From contig CAMBRC010000029.1 in NCBI GenBank assembly GCA_945869965.1, positions 1 to 45,704 on the forward strand: 45,704 bases of DNA, in the 5' to 3' direction. The stretch's first letter is position 1. Each line of letters opens with the position of its first letter. The notes beneath the pieces were generated by a model. It had not been told where the DNA came from. It did not search any database and saw only the letters and a list, made by a program, of their open reading frames with translations. This DNA comes from Asaia bogorensis. GTDB lineage: Bacteria; Pseudomonadota; Alphaproteobacteria; Acetobacterales; Acetobacteraceae. Position numbers and translations under genes: made by a program. This document shows positions 34,020 through 43,057 of this stretch, in pieces.

Positions 34020-35153
34020 TCAGCCGCCCAACGCCTGCTGCGGCTCGATGCGCAGCGCCGCACGGATCGACAGCACGCTGGCCAACAGGCAGATCGCCCC
34101 GATCACCCCCGCCATCGCCACCACCTCCGCCACCCCCAGCGCCACCGTGCGCGGAAACACATCGCGCACCGTGAACACCCAGCCGATCGCCGCCAGATAG
34201 GCAGCCCCGCCCAGCAGCAGCGTCTGTTGCAGCACCAGCCCGATAATGGTGCGGTCCGGCGCGCCGATCAGCTTCAGCGTGGCGATCTCGCGCAGCTTGT
34301 CCATCGTCATGGTGTAGATAATCAGCGAAATGATCACCGCCGACACGACCAGCAGCATCACGGTGAACAGGCCAAGCTGCATGCGCGCCCGCTGCACCAG
34401 CGAACGGGTCAGCAAGTCCGATTGCTCTTCATCGGTCAGCGCCGTCAGGTGCTTCCAGCGCCGCACCACGCCGGCCACCGCCGCGGCATCGGCGCCGGGA
34501 TGCAAGCGCGCGATCACCGCGTTCACCGTATCGGTCCCGCCCGGCTGCGCACCGGCCGCCGCCGCCCGGCGCGCGGCCGGCGGCGCGAGCTTGAACTGCA
34601 GCTCCTGGCTGTCGCGCAGATGGATGAAGCCCAGCGGATCGCCGCCCGAGGAAACCAGGCCGCTCGTCGTGCCGACCACCCGGTATCGGTCGCCGCCCAG
34701 CAGCACGGTGGCGCCGGGGATCAGTCCGGCACGCCGGTCGGCCACCATCTCATACCGCGCCCCGCCCAGGCCGCGCCCCTGCGCAATCGCCGAGGGGCCG
34801 CCGGGAAGGCCCGGTTCATAGCCGATCAACTGCATCCGCAACCGGCCCTGCGGCGCCTCCGCCTCGGCAATCCGCAGCGTGATGCCGCCGGCCTCGGCCA
34901 CCCCAGGCAGGCGCCGCACCATCGCGCGAACATCGCCCGGCAGCCGCGACGCCTCGGCAAACGGCCCGCGCGTGCCGGATTCCACCACCCAGAGATCGGC
35001 ATCCAGCGCCCGCGACAACGCCAGCGCCTCGGCCACCACCCCCTGGTAAATGCCCACCATCGACAGCGCCACCCCCATCAGCAACCCCAGCCCGACGCAG
35101 GTCAGCAGGAACCGCCCCAGCTTGTGACGGATATCCGCCAGCGCCAGGTTCAC
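34020..35153 (-). CDS. FtsX-like ABC transporter permease
   Basis: 377-residue membrane permease of the MacB/FtsX type. One N-terminal helix (FLLTCVGLGLLMGVALSMVGI) precedes a periplasmic domain of about 200 residues (ADLWVVESGTRGPFAEAS to GVVRRWKHLTALT), then three C-terminal helices (LGLFTVMLLVVSAVIISLII; TIIGLVLQQTLLLGGAAYL; VVAMAGVIGAICLLASVLS). DKLREIATLKLIGAPDRTI is the typical coupling loop to the ATPase. It overlaps the adaptor gene by 4 bases. Likely DevC/MacB-like export through the cell envelope. Confidence 0.88.
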   Translation of the reverse strand: MNLALADIRHKLGRFLLTCVGLGLLMGVALSMVGIYQGVVAEALALSRALDADLWVVESGTRGPFAEASRLPGDVRAMVRRLPGVAEAGGITLRIAEAEAPQGRLRMQLIGYEPGLPGGPSAIAQGRGLGGARYEMVADRRAGLIPGATVLLGGDRYRVVGTTSGLVSSGGDPLGFIHLRDSQELQFKLAPPAARRAAAAGAQPGGTDTVNAVIARLHPGADAAAVAGVVRRWKHLTALTDEEQSDLLTRSLVQRARMQLGLFTVMLLVVSAVIISLIIYTMTMDKLREIATLKLIGAPDRTIIGLVLQQTLLLGGAAYLAAIGWVFTVRDVFPRTVALGVAEVVAMAGVIGAICLLASVLSIRAALRIEPQQALGG

Positions 35154-36292
35154 GGCGCGACCCGCGCCGCTCGGCCGACGGCAAATCCAGGCCCGACCTG
35201 CACCGCCACCGCCACGCCCTCCGGCACTGCGTCCACGATCGCCAGCCGCGCATCGATCAGCCGGGCGGCGAACCGCACCCGGCGCTGCGCCAGCCGGCCA
35301 TCCTCCACCGTCCAGACGGTGCCAGACACCCCGTCGAACCCATGCACCGCCGCCTCCGGCACCAGCAGGGCGCGCGCCAGCCGGCCGGTCTGGATCACCA
35401 CCTCCGCCTGTTCGCCCAACACCGGCGCGATCGGACAGGACCGGCAGCGGACATACACGCGGCGCTCCTCGGTCACCCGGTCCGCCTCCAGGCCGATGCG
35501 CACCACCTCGGCGTCCATCGGGCTGCCCGGCCGGCTGCGCAGAGTGACCCGCGCCGGCTGGCCCAGGACGATGTCGCCGGCGCGCCCCTCATCGACATAG
35601 GCCAGCGCCCACAGGCTGTCGGGCGCCAACAGGGTGAACACCGCCTCGCCGGGGTTCAGCGCCGCCCCCGGCTCGCGCGTGCGGGCAATCACCATCGCCT
35701 CGAACGGCGCGGTCAGGATGTGCTTGGCCAGCGTCGTGCCTTCGGCTTGCAGATTGGCCTGCGCCTCCGCCAGCGCGGCGCGCGCAACCATGGCGTCGGC
35801 CCGGTTCACCGCCAGGTCGCCCTGCGCCGAAATTGCCTCGGTTTCCGCCAGTTCCGCCGCCTCGACGCTGCCGGCCCCGCGGCTGGCCAGCTCGCGCCGC
35901 CGTTGCGCGGTGGCGCGGCGCTGGGTCAGCTGCGCCTCCGCCCGCTCGCGCTGCGCCTCCGCGCGGGCCACCGCCGCCTGCACGGACAGGATCGCCGCCT
36001 CGGCGCGCGCCAGCCGGGCCTGCTGGCTCGCCGGGTTCAACCGGGCGAGCACCGCGCCCGCCGCGACCCGATCGCCGTGATCGGCCAATACGTCGACCAG
36101 CGTGCCCGCAACCTCAAACCCGACGCGGGACAGCACCCGCGCTTCGATCGACCCCAGGCCGAACACAGTCACTGGCACGTCCTCGGAGATGCCGGCCACC
36201 ACCACCGCCAGGGGCCGCTGCGTGACCCACCACCAGCCCGCGCCAATCCCGATGGCCGCGACGACGATGGCAACCGGGATGCGAAGGCGCAT
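35150..36292 (-). CDS. HlyD/RND-type periplasmic adaptor protein
   Basis: Membrane fusion protein, 380 residues, linking an inner-membrane transporter to the outer membrane. One N-terminal anchor helix (IPVAIVVAAIGIGAGWWWV) is followed by a lipoyl/barrel-sandwich half (VGFEVAGTLVDVLADHGDRV), an Ala/Arg/Glu-rich coiled coil (about 95-190) and the second half (ILTAPFEAMVIARTREPGAAL), then a beta-barrel (LLAPDSLWALAYVDEGRAGD). First gene of the adaptor-permease-ATPase operon. A FixK/FNR-type box lies 68 bases upstream. No outer-membrane factor is encoded nearby. Confidence 0.9.
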   Translation of the reverse strand: MRLRIPVAIVVAAIGIGAGWWWVTQRPLAVVVAGISEDVPVTVFGLGSIEARVLSRVGFEVAGTLVDVLADHGDRVAAGAVLARLNPASQQARLARAEAAILSVQAAVARAEAQRERAEAQLTQRRATAQRRRELASRGAGSVEAAELAETEAISAQGDLAVNRADAMVARAALAEAQANLQAEGTTLAKHILTAPFEAMVIARTREPGAALNPGEAVFTLLAPDSLWALAYVDEGRAGDIVLGQPARVTLRSRPGSPMDAEVVRIGLEADRVTEERRVYVRCRSCPIAPVLGEQAEVVIQTGRLARALLVPEAAVHGFDGVSGTVWTVEDGRLAQRRVRFAARLIDARLAIVDAVPEGVAVAVQVGPGFAVGRAARVAP

Positions 36293-36359
36293 TGGCGAGG
36301 GGTTCCAGAACCGGGCTGGCGGACAATCGGCAGCAGCGCACCGCGAGCGGAAAATTACG

Positions 36360-36373
36360 TTGATGCAGGTCAA
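36360..36373. promoter_or_regulatory. FixK/FNR-type box
   Basis: TTGATGCAGGTCAA is a perfect TTGA-N6-TCAA half-site pair, the core of FNR, FnrL and FixK sites, and differs by one base from the extended TTGATNNNNATCAA form. It lies between the divergent HlyD-type and sugar-related genes, 68 bases before the HlyD start, a range compatible with activation. It suggests oxygen-dependent control of the export operon; I saw no clear -10 element at the expected place. Confidence 0.5.
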
Positions 36374-36458
36374 TCACCGCCGATTCATCACCACCGCCGG
36401 CCGCCGATCCCGCCTTGCCCCCAACCCCCGCATCGGCCATGAGTCGTCACCCCACGGG

Positions 36459-37001
36459 ATGCAGATGTCCGACCCTAACGCCCCTCCCGCCCTGACCGGG
36501 CACATCGACCAGGCCGACCGGTTTTCCCTGACCGGCTGGGCGATGGATCCCGCGCGCCCGGGCGAACCCCTGGCCTTGGAGCTGGTGCTGGACGGCATCG
36601 TGGTGGGCAGCTTTGCCGCCGACCGGCATCGCCCGGACCTGGAACAGGCCGGGCTGGGCGACGGCCGGCACGCGTTCCAGGTGCAGATCCCCGGCGGTTT
36701 GTCGCAACACGTCGAACGAGTGCTGGAACTGCGCCGGACCGGCGACGGCGCCCCGGTGCCGGGCTCGCCAGTGGTGCTGCCACGCGCCCCGCTGGTCGGC
36801 GAGACCGCGCGCCGGGTCCTGGCCGATGCCGTCGAAGCGGCGATGCAGGGCGCGGACCGCCCGGCGCTGGAGGCCCTGCTGGCCGAGCTGGTGCGTGGGC
36901 TGTCCGCGCGCCTGCCGCAGCCACGGCCACATCACGCGGCATTCCTGGAGCGCTGGGGCGCGGCCACGACCCTGCCCGAACCCGCCCGCGCGCGCTGGTG
37001 A
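36459..37001 (+). CDS. N-terminal sugar-protein domain, probably split from the next gene
   Basis: 180-residue protein from ATG 36459 (or ATG 36465). Its first 90 residues, ALTGHIDQADRFSLTGWAMD to GLGDGRHAFQVQIP, form a beta-sandwich domain that in related bacteria precedes a glycosyltransferase. The rest is a helical linker (LVGETARRVLADAVEAAMQ, LEALLAELVRGLSARLPQP). It ends ARARW then TGA inside a CG dinucleotide run, while the next frame continues as RALVIDESLP, the usual start of the GT domain. A one-gene fusion broken by a frameshift is likely, though coupled translation through the GTGA overlap would still give both parts. Confidence 0.65.
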   Translation: MQMSDPNAPPALTGHIDQADRFSLTGWAMDPARPGEPLALELVLDGIVVGSFAADRHRPDLEQAGLGDGRHAFQVQIPGGLSQHVERVLELRRTGDGAPVPGSPVVLPRAPLVGETARRVLADAVEAAMQGADRPALEALLAELVRGLSARLPQPRPHHAAFLERWGAATTLPEPARARW

Positions 37002-38119
37002 TCGATGAATCGCTCCCCGACCCCGACCGCGACGCCGGCTCCTCGGCGATCCTGTCGCACATGCACGCGCTGCGCCGGCTCGGCCATGATGTCGAGATTG
37101 TCCCGGCACACAGCCTGGACGCCGGCGCGACAGCCCAGGCACGGATGGCGGCGGCCGGCTTCCTGGCCTGGACCGCCCCCTGGGCCGGCTCGGTCGAGGA
37201 GGTGCTGCGACGTGGCGGCAACGCCTACGCCGTGGTCTACGTCCACCGCCTGGCGGTGATGCTGAAATATGGCGGCCTGATCCGTCGCTGGTGCCCGAAC
37301 GCCCGCCTGCTCTACTGCGTCGCCGACCTGCACCACCTGCGTGCCGAGCGCGAGGCCGCACTGGCCACCGGGATCGCCGGCAATACGGCGATCGCCGAAC
37401 TGCGCGAAGCCGAGCTGGCGGCCATCGCCGCGGCCGATGCCCCGATCACCCATTCCAGCATGGAACAGGCCCGCCTCGCCGCCCTGCTGCCCGGGGTCCG
37501 CGTGCATGTGGTGCCTTGGGAAGTGCGCCCGCCGCCACCGGCCGGGCCCGCTGTGGTAGATGGGGCCATGCGCCGGCGCGGCGTGGCCTTCGTCGGCAGC
37601 TTCGGCCACGCCCCGAACCGCGACGCCGCGTGGGAATTGCTGGAAACGGTGATGCCGCTGGTCTGGGCCCAGGACCCGGCGATCCCCTTCCTGCTGGCCG
37701 GCAGTGGCATGCCCGCCGAGTTGATCGCCGCCGCCCAACAGGCGCGCGGCCCGGTCGAGGTGCTGGGCCAGATCCCGATACTGGCCGACCTCTGGGGCCG
37801 GGCGCTGATTTCCGCCGCCCCGCTGCGATTCGGCGCGGGCATCAAGGGCAAGGTGCTGGACAGCCTAGCCGCCGGGATACCATGCCTGTGCACCCTGATC
37901 GCCGCCGAGGGGCTGGGCCTGCCGACGGGCTTGGCCAGCCTGGTCCAGGACGATCCCGCCGCCATGGCGCGCGAAATCGTCCGCCTGCACCACGACCCCG
38001 CCGAGGTCGACCGGCTCGGCGCCGAGGGCCGCGCCTACATCGCCGCGCAGTACGCCGCCGCCGTGGTCGATGCCGCACTCGCCCCAGCGTTGGGCACCGA
38101 CAGGGAACCGACCGCATGA
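36998..38119 (+). CDS. Glycosyltransferase, GT4-like (probable C-terminal half)
   Basis: 373-residue cytoplasmic or peripheral glycosyltransferase with a two-lobed GT-B fold. The N lobe has DESLPDPDRDAGSSAILSHM and LRRLGHDVEIVPA; the nucleotide-sugar lobe has VAFVGSFGHAPNRDAAWELL, PFLLAGSGMPAELI, VEVLGQIPILADLWGRALI and APLRFGAGIKGKVLDSLAAG. Transfers a sugar in surface polysaccharide or LPS-type assembly by family analogy. The GTG at 36998 overlaps the upstream stop, but the conserved reading continues into the CG run before it, so the N terminus is probably truncated by a frameshift. The next gene starts in its stop (ATGA). Confidence 0.8.
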   Translation: MIDESLPDPDRDAGSSAILSHMHALRRLGHDVEIVPAHSLDAGATAQARMAAAGFLAWTAPWAGSVEEVLRRGGNAYAVVYVHRLAVMLKYGGLIRRWCPNARLLYCVADLHHLRAEREAALATGIAGNTAIAELREAELAAIAAADAPITHSSMEQARLAALLPGVRVHVVPWEVRPPPPAGPAVVDGAMRRRGVAFVGSFGHAPNRDAAWELLETVMPLVWAQDPAIPFLLAGSGMPAELIAAAQQARGPVEVLGQIPILADLWGRALISAAPLRFGAGIKGKVLDSLAAGIPCLCTLIAAEGLGLPTGLASLVQDDPAAMAREIVRLHHDPAEVDRLGAEGRAYIAAQYAAAVVDAALAPALGTDREPTA

Positions 38120-39117
38120 ACGAGATCTCCGCCATCGACGGCATCGCCATCCCGACGCCCGCGATGATCGCCGCGGTGCGCCAGGAGTTGGCTCCGTGGA
38201 TCGCCACCACCCCGGTCTTCGCCCGCGCCGGCATCGAGCGGGGCCCGGACGGCGCCACGCTGGAATTCAAGTTCGAGCTGCTGCAAAACGCCGGCACCTT
38301 CAAGGCACGCGGCGCCTTCGCCAACATCCTGGCGCTCGACCCCGCGCAGAAATCCCGCGGCGTGACCGCCATCTCCGCCGGCAACCACGCCATCGCCGTC
38401 GCCTACGCCGCCCAGAAGCTCGGCGTCCCGGCCAAGGTGGTGATGCTGGCCAGCGCCAACCCGGCCCGCCTCGCCCTGGCCCGGTCCTGCGGCGCCGAGG
38501 TGCTGCTGGCCCCCGATGGCGCCACCGGCTTCGCCATGGTCGCCGACATCCAGGCCAGCGAGGGCAAATTCTTCGTCCACCCGTTCAACGGCCTGCGCAC
38601 CATCCTCGGCACCGCCACGCTCGGCGCCGAATGGGCCGAGCAATCGGCCCAGTCTCCCGGGGGCCTGGACGCCCTGGTGCTGCCAATCGGCGGCGGCGGG
38701 CTGGCAGCCGGCGTGGCCACCGCCTTCAAGCTGGCAATGCCCGGCCTGGCGATCTACGGCGTCGAACCCGCCGGCGCCAACGGCATGGCCCAGAGCTTCG
38801 CCACCGGCGGCCCGATCAAGATGGGCGCCATGGCCTCGATCGCCGACAGCCTGTGCGCCCCGCACACCGAGGCCTACAGCTACGGCCTGTGCCGCCGCGC
38901 CATCGACGACCTCGTCACCATCGACGACGCCGACCTGCGCGCCGCCATGGCGGTGCTGTTCACGGAACTGAAACTGGCAGTAGAGCCGGCCTGTGCGGCA
39001 GCCACGGCGGCGGTCTGCGGACCCTTGCGATCGCGCCTGGCCGGCCAGCGCGTCGGCGTCCTGCTGTGCGGCAGCAACACCGACCTCGCCACCTTCAACC
39101 GCCACATGGCCGCATGA
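38116..39117 (+). CDS. PLP-dependent threonine/serine dehydratase-like enzyme
   Basis: Fold-type II pyridoxal-phosphate enzyme, 333 residues. The Schiff-base lysine is Lys63 in LLQNAGTFKARGAFAN; AISAGNHAIAVAYAAQKLG binds the substrate; PIGGGGLAAGVATAF is the phosphate-binding glycine loop; the C terminus has VGVLLCGSNTDLATF. Related proteins deaminate L-threonine or L-serine, or racemise or act on 3-hydroxyaspartate. No ACT regulatory domain, so it is of the short, catabolic type. Overlaps the glycosyltransferase and the following gene by 4 bases each, so it lies in a coupled operon whose common theme is unclear. Confidence 0.87.
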   Translation: MNEISAIDGIAIPTPAMIAAVRQELAPWIATTPVFARAGIERGPDGATLEFKFELLQNAGTFKARGAFANILALDPAQKSRGVTAISAGNHAIAVAYAAQKLGVPAKVVMLASANPARLALARSCGAEVLLAPDGATGFAMVADIQASEGKFFVHPFNGLRTILGTATLGAEWAEQSAQSPGGLDALVLPIGGGGLAAGVATAFKLAMPGLAIYGVEPAGANGMAQSFATGGPIKMGAMASIADSLCAPHTEAYSYGLCRRAIDDLVTIDDADLRAAMAVLFTELKLAVEPACAAATAAVCGPLRSRLAGQRVGVLLCGSNTDLATFNRHMAA

Positions 39118-40253
39118 TGCGCGCGCTTCTGCTGGCGGCGCTGCTGCTCGCCGGTCCAGCCTTGGCCCAGGCACCGTCGCGTCCGGCGCCGCCCGCCGCT
39201 GCCGGGCCGGAAAAGCCGACCGGCCTGCGCCTGGAGGCGGTGATGCAACTGCGCGGCCCCGGCGGGCGCTGGGGCACGCCAGTGGTCGACGAGGCCAACC
39301 GTCGCCTCTATCTGCCGCGTGGCGTCGCCGGGCTGAGCGTGCTGGCGCTGGACGGCTTCAAGCCGCTGGCCGAGATCGCCGACACCGCCGGCAGCATCGC
39401 CGTCGCCCTGGACCCGGAAACCCTGCGCGGCTTCTCCGCCAATGCGCTGGAGACCAAGCCCGGCGGCCCAATGGCCAGCGGCATCACCGTCTTCGACCAG
39501 CGCGGCTTCAAGCCGGTCGGCAGCGTGCCGTTGCCCGGAATCCGGCACATCCTGTACGACGCCGCGACCAAACAGGTCGTGGCGGCCAGCGATGGCGGCG
39601 TCATTTCCCTGATCGACCCGGCCAAGCTCACGGTCACCGCGACCATCGAACTCGACGGCAAGGCGGTTGTCGCCCTGGCCACCGACCGGCGCGGCCGGGC
39701 CTTTGTGGCACTGGCCGACCGGGACACCGTCGTGGTGCTCGACCTCGTCGCCCGCCGGGTTGCAACCACCTGGAAGCCCGAGGGCTGCCGCCTGCCGGTC
39801 AGCGCCATCTACGACAGTTTCGCCCAGCGCCTGGTGCTCGCCTGCCGCGGCGCCGCCGCCGAAGGTGGCCGCCCGGCCGCCGGTCCGACGGGGCTGATGA
39901 TCGACCCCTTCACCGGCAAGCCGATGGCCAACTTCCTGGTGCCCGGCCAGGTCGATGCGGTGATCCAGGACAGCCAGAGCCGGCTGCTCTATTTCACCAG
40001 CGCCGGCACCGCCAGCGTGCTGGTGTATCGCCAGCTCGACCCGCACCGCTTCGAACCCCTGGAAACCGCCGGCACCCGCGCCTTCGCCGGCCTGGGCGTG
40101 GCCGACGGGCGCACCGGACGGCTGATCCTGACCAGCGCCGAATACGTCGCCAGCGTGGCCCGCCCGGATGGTGGGGCGGCGGGCGCTGGCGGCCTGCGCA
40201 TCCTGGCGAACAGCTTCTCGCTCCTGGTCATGAAGCGGCTGCCGCTCGAATAG
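39114..40253 (+). CDS. Exported beta-propeller (YVTN-like) protein
   Basis: 379-residue secreted protein. A signal peptide (MMRALLLAALLLAGPALAQA) is followed by repeated strand patterns of a beta-propeller: GTPVVDEANRRLYLPRG, GSIAVALDPETLRGF, IRHILYDAATKQVVAASDGG, VALATDRRGRAFVALADRDT, and DAVIQDSQSRLLYFTSAGT. These resemble YVTN/lactonase-like repeats. It is probably periplasmic or outer-membrane associated; no catalytic site is assigned. The start is within the stop of the dehydratase gene (ATGATG). Confidence 0.8.
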   Translation: MMRALLLAALLLAGPALAQAPSRPAPPAAAGPEKPTGLRLEAVMQLRGPGGRWGTPVVDEANRRLYLPRGVAGLSVLALDGFKPLAEIADTAGSIAVALDPETLRGFSANALETKPGGPMASGITVFDQRGFKPVGSVPLPGIRHILYDAATKQVVAASDGGVISLIDPAKLTVTATIELDGKAVVALATDRRGRAFVALADRDTVVVLDLVARRVATTWKPEGCRLPVSAIYDSFAQRLVLACRGAAAEGGRPAAGPTGLMIDPFTGKPMANFLVPGQVDAVIQDSQSRLLYFTSAGTASVLVYRQLDPHRFEPLETAGTRAFAGLGVADGRTGRLILTSAEYVASVARPDGGAAGAGGLRILANSFSLLVMKRLPLE

Positions 40254-40353
40254 CGCTCCCCCCAGCTTTCCAACACCGAGCCTTGCGTCGGCACGCATTG
40301 GAGCCGGCTCGGATTTGCGCTATCTGGCCATCCCAACCTCCAATGAGCAAACG

Positions 40354-40725
40354 ATGATGACTTTCAAGGGCGACAAGTTCCAAGACCGCGCCGCCACCGC
40401 CGCCGAAGCGCGCAAGAAGCTGGCCGAGCGCTTCAAACAGGCACCCAAGCCCGACGACCCCCGGGTGCTGGCCCTGGCCGAGGAACGCCGCGACATCGCC
40501 GAGGCGCGCGAACTGCGCCAGGCTGAACGCGCCAAGATCAAGGCCGAGCAGGAAGTGCAAAAGGCCGAGGAAGCCCGCCTCAAGGCGATCGAGGACGCCC
40601 GCGCCGCCGAGGAAGCCCGCCTGTTGGCCATCCAGGACCGCGCTCGCCAGCTCCAGGTCGCCGCCGAGCAGAAGGCCGCCCGGGATGCTCGCTATGCCGC
40701 GCGGAAGGCGAAGACGAAGCGGTAA
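40354..40725 (+). CDS. DUF6481 family coiled-coil protein
   Basis: 123-residue highly charged protein with the pattern of DUF6481: an N-terminal FKGDKFQDRAATAAEARKKL, then FKQAPKPDDPRVLALAEERR, and a long Ala/Arg/Glu/Lys-rich helix ending in ARYAARKAK. Almost certainly a single coiled coil or long helix, cytoplasmic. Function unknown. ATG 40354 or 40357. The TAA stop is followed directly by GGAAG of the repeat. Confidence 0.85.
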   Translation: MMTFKGDKFQDRAATAAEARKKLAERFKQAPKPDDPRVLALAEERRDIAEARELRQAERAKIKAEQEVQKAEEARLKAIEDARAAEEARLLAIQDRARQLQVAAEQKAARDARYAARKAKTKR

Positions 40726-40838
40726 GGAAGAATCTTCTTTTTCTGAAGAAAAAGAAGCAAAAAGACTTTTATCCATTTGCCTCGCGGCAAAGGGATGAAA
40801 GTTTTTTGGTTCTTTTTTTCAAAAAAGAACGCGCTTGC
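40726..40838. repeat. AT-rich bipartite hairpin repeat (full copy)
   Basis: The most compact full copy: hairpin CTTCTTTTTC/GAAAAAGAAG, tail CAAAAAGACTTTTATCCATTT, a spacer that itself pairs (TTTGCC, GGCAAA), GGGATGAAAGTTTTTTG, and hairpin GTTCTTTTTT/AAAAAAGAAC. It fills the gap from the DUF6481 stop codon to the stop of the convergent peptidase gene, as a bidirectional terminator would. Confidence 0.88.
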
Positions 40839-42884
40839 CTAAACCAACCCCCGCATCCGCAACAGCGCCGCCGTCCCCGGCGCCCGCCCGCGAAATTCGA
40901 CGTACAGCTCCATCGGATCACGCGTATCGCCCGACTGGAGCACCCGCTTCAGCCGCGCCGCCGTCGCGGGATCGAACGGATCGCCGGCCTCGCTGAACGC
41001 GTCGAATCCGTCGGCGTCCAGCACCTCGGCCCACAAATACGAGTAATACCCCGCCGCATAGCCACCGCCGCTGAACAGGTGCTGGAAATGCGCCGGCCGG
41101 TGGCGCATCCCGATCTCCGCCGGCATCCCCAGCCGCGCCAACGCCTCGGCCTCGAACACCTCGACGTCCAGCCCCTCCGGCGCGGGATGCAGATGCAGCT
41201 CCATGTCCAGGATCGCGCTGGCGAGAAACTCCACGGTCGCAAAACCCTGGTTGAAGGTCCGCGCCGCCAGCAGCCGCTCGATCAGCGCGTCGGGAATCGC
41301 CTCGCCGGTTTCGTGATGGCGCGCGTATTCCCGCAGCGTCTGCGGCGCCTCCAGCCAGTGCTCGTAGACCTGGCTCGGAAACTCGACGAAGTCCCGCCGC
41401 ACCGACGTGCCGGACTGGCTGGGATAGCGCACCCGGCTCAACAGCCCGTGCAGAGCGTGGCCGAATTCGTGGAACAGCGTGCTGGCATCATCGAAACTCA
41501 GCAGCGTCGGCGTGCCGCGCGCAAAATTGTTGTTGTTGATGATGATCGGCGCGGCGGCTTCCTCGCCATGGTGGCGCATATCCTCCTGGCTTCGAAAACT
41601 GCTCATCCAGGCGCCGCTGCGCTTGTCCGGGCGGGCGAAGTGGTCGGCGAGGAACAGGCCGACATGGCCCCCCTCGCCCCCCACCGCCGTGTCGCTGACT
41701 TCATAGGCGCGGACATCCGGATGGTAGACCGGGACATCCGGGCGCGGGGTGAAGGACAGGCCGAACAGCCGGGTGGCGGTGTCGAAGGCGGCCTGTTGGA
41801 TGCGCCCGAGTTCGAAATACGGTTTTGTCACCGTCTCATCGAGGTCGTATTCGGATTGGCGGATCTTTTCGGCATAGTGGCGCCAGTCCCAGGGTTCCAG
41901 GCGGTCGTTGATACCGTCCTGGCGGGCGACGGCGAGCAGGCGCTGGGCTTCCTCGCCAGCGCGGCGGCGGCCGGCCTCCCACACCTCGTCGGTCAGCCGC
42001 GCGACGGCCTCGGGCGAGCCAGCCATCGAATCGGCCAGGCGGAAATCGGCAAAGTGCTCAAAGCCGAGCAGCCGGGCACGTTCGCGGCGCAGGGCGAGGA
42101 TCTCGGGGATCAACGGCCGGTTGTCGTGCGCGCCCGCGTGCATGCCGCGGGCAACCCAGGCGCGCCAGGCGATCTCGCGGATGTCGCGGCGGGGCGAGAA
42201 GGTGAGGAAGGGCTCGATCAGGGAGCGCGACAGGGTGATCAGGTGGCCGTCCTGGCCACGCTCGGCGGCGGCCTGGCGCGCGCCCTCAACGACGAACCCG
42301 GGCAGGCCGACGAGATCGGCTTCGCTGAGCCGCATCGTCCATTCGCGCTCGTCATGCAGCACGTTTTGGCCGAAATCGGTGTGCAGCGTGGCCAGGCGGG
42401 TGTTGATCTCGGCCATCCGCACGCGGCCGGCCTCATCCAGGCCAGCGCCGGCGCGCACGAAGCCGAGATGGCTGCGTTCGAGCAGGCGCAGCTCGTCGGG
42501 ATCCAGGCCGAGGCCTGCCCGGCGCTCATGCAGGGCGGCGACGCGGGCGAACAGGGCGGGGTGGAGCGTGACGCGGCTCTGATGGGCGGCGAGCTTGGGC
42601 GCCATCTCGCGCTCGACCTCTTGCAGCGCCGCGTTGCCATGACTGCTCACCAGGTTGAAGAACAGGGCGGCGACGCGGCCCAGGGTGCGGCCGCCGCGCT
42701 CCATCGCGACGATGGTGTTGGCGAAGCTCGGCGGTGCCGTGGTGGCGGCGATGGCTTCGATCTCGGCCCAGTGGTCTTGCATGCCCTGGTCGAAGGCCGG
42801 GGAGAAATCCGCCGGCGCAATAGCGTCGAAGGGTGGCGCACCGAATGGGGTGGTCCAGCGGACGAGGAGAGGATTTTGTGCCAT
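40839..42884 (-). CDS. M3 family oligopeptidase (Dcp/OpdA-type)
   Basis: Zinc oligopeptidase, 681 residues, of the thimet oligopeptidase/Dcp family, degrading short peptides in the cytoplasm. The zinc motif STLFHEFGHALH (His472, Glu473, His476) and the third ligand region DFVEFPSQVYEHW are intact; FNQGFATVEFLASAILDMEL and SGGGYAAGYYSYLWAEVLD also match. There is no signal peptide. ATG 42884 begins MAQNPLLVRW, a normal family start, although no clear ribosome site is present. It converges on the DUF6481 gene across a repeat. Confidence 0.92.
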   Translation of the reverse strand: MAQNPLLVRWTTPFGAPPFDAIAPADFSPAFDQGMQDHWAEIEAIAATTAPPSFANTIVAMERGGRTLGRVAALFFNLVSSHGNAALQEVEREMAPKLAAHQSRVTLHPALFARVAALHERRAGLGLDPDELRLLERSHLGFVRAGAGLDEAGRVRMAEINTRLATLHTDFGQNVLHDEREWTMRLSEADLVGLPGFVVEGARQAAAERGQDGHLITLSRSLIEPFLTFSPRRDIREIAWRAWVARGMHAGAHDNRPLIPEILALRRERARLLGFEHFADFRLADSMAGSPEAVARLTDEVWEAGRRRAGEEAQRLLAVARQDGINDRLEPWDWRHYAEKIRQSEYDLDETVTKPYFELGRIQQAAFDTATRLFGLSFTPRPDVPVYHPDVRAYEVSDTAVGGEGGHVGLFLADHFARPDKRSGAWMSSFRSQEDMRHHGEEAAAPIIINNNNFARGTPTLLSFDDASTLFHEFGHALHGLLSRVRYPSQSGTSVRRDFVEFPSQVYEHWLEAPQTLREYARHHETGEAIPDALIERLLAARTFNQGFATVEFLASAILDMELHLHPAPEGLDVEVFEAEALARLGMPAEIGMRHRPAHFQHLFSGGGYAAGYYSYLWAEVLDADGFDAFSEAGDPFDPATAARLKRVLQSGDTRDPMELYVEFRGRAPGTAALLRMRGLV

Positions 42885-43057
42885 GACGTTGAGGTGCCCG
42901 GGATTGGCGGCCGGCGTCAAGGGGACGGGGTGGGCGTGGTTTAAACAGTATTTCACATGTCTGGACCATTGTCGGGCGGCATGGTGGCGCCGGTTGCTGC
43001 CTGAACGTCGGCGGGACATGGCATGACAGTGGTATTCTATCCCGCCAGGTATGAATC

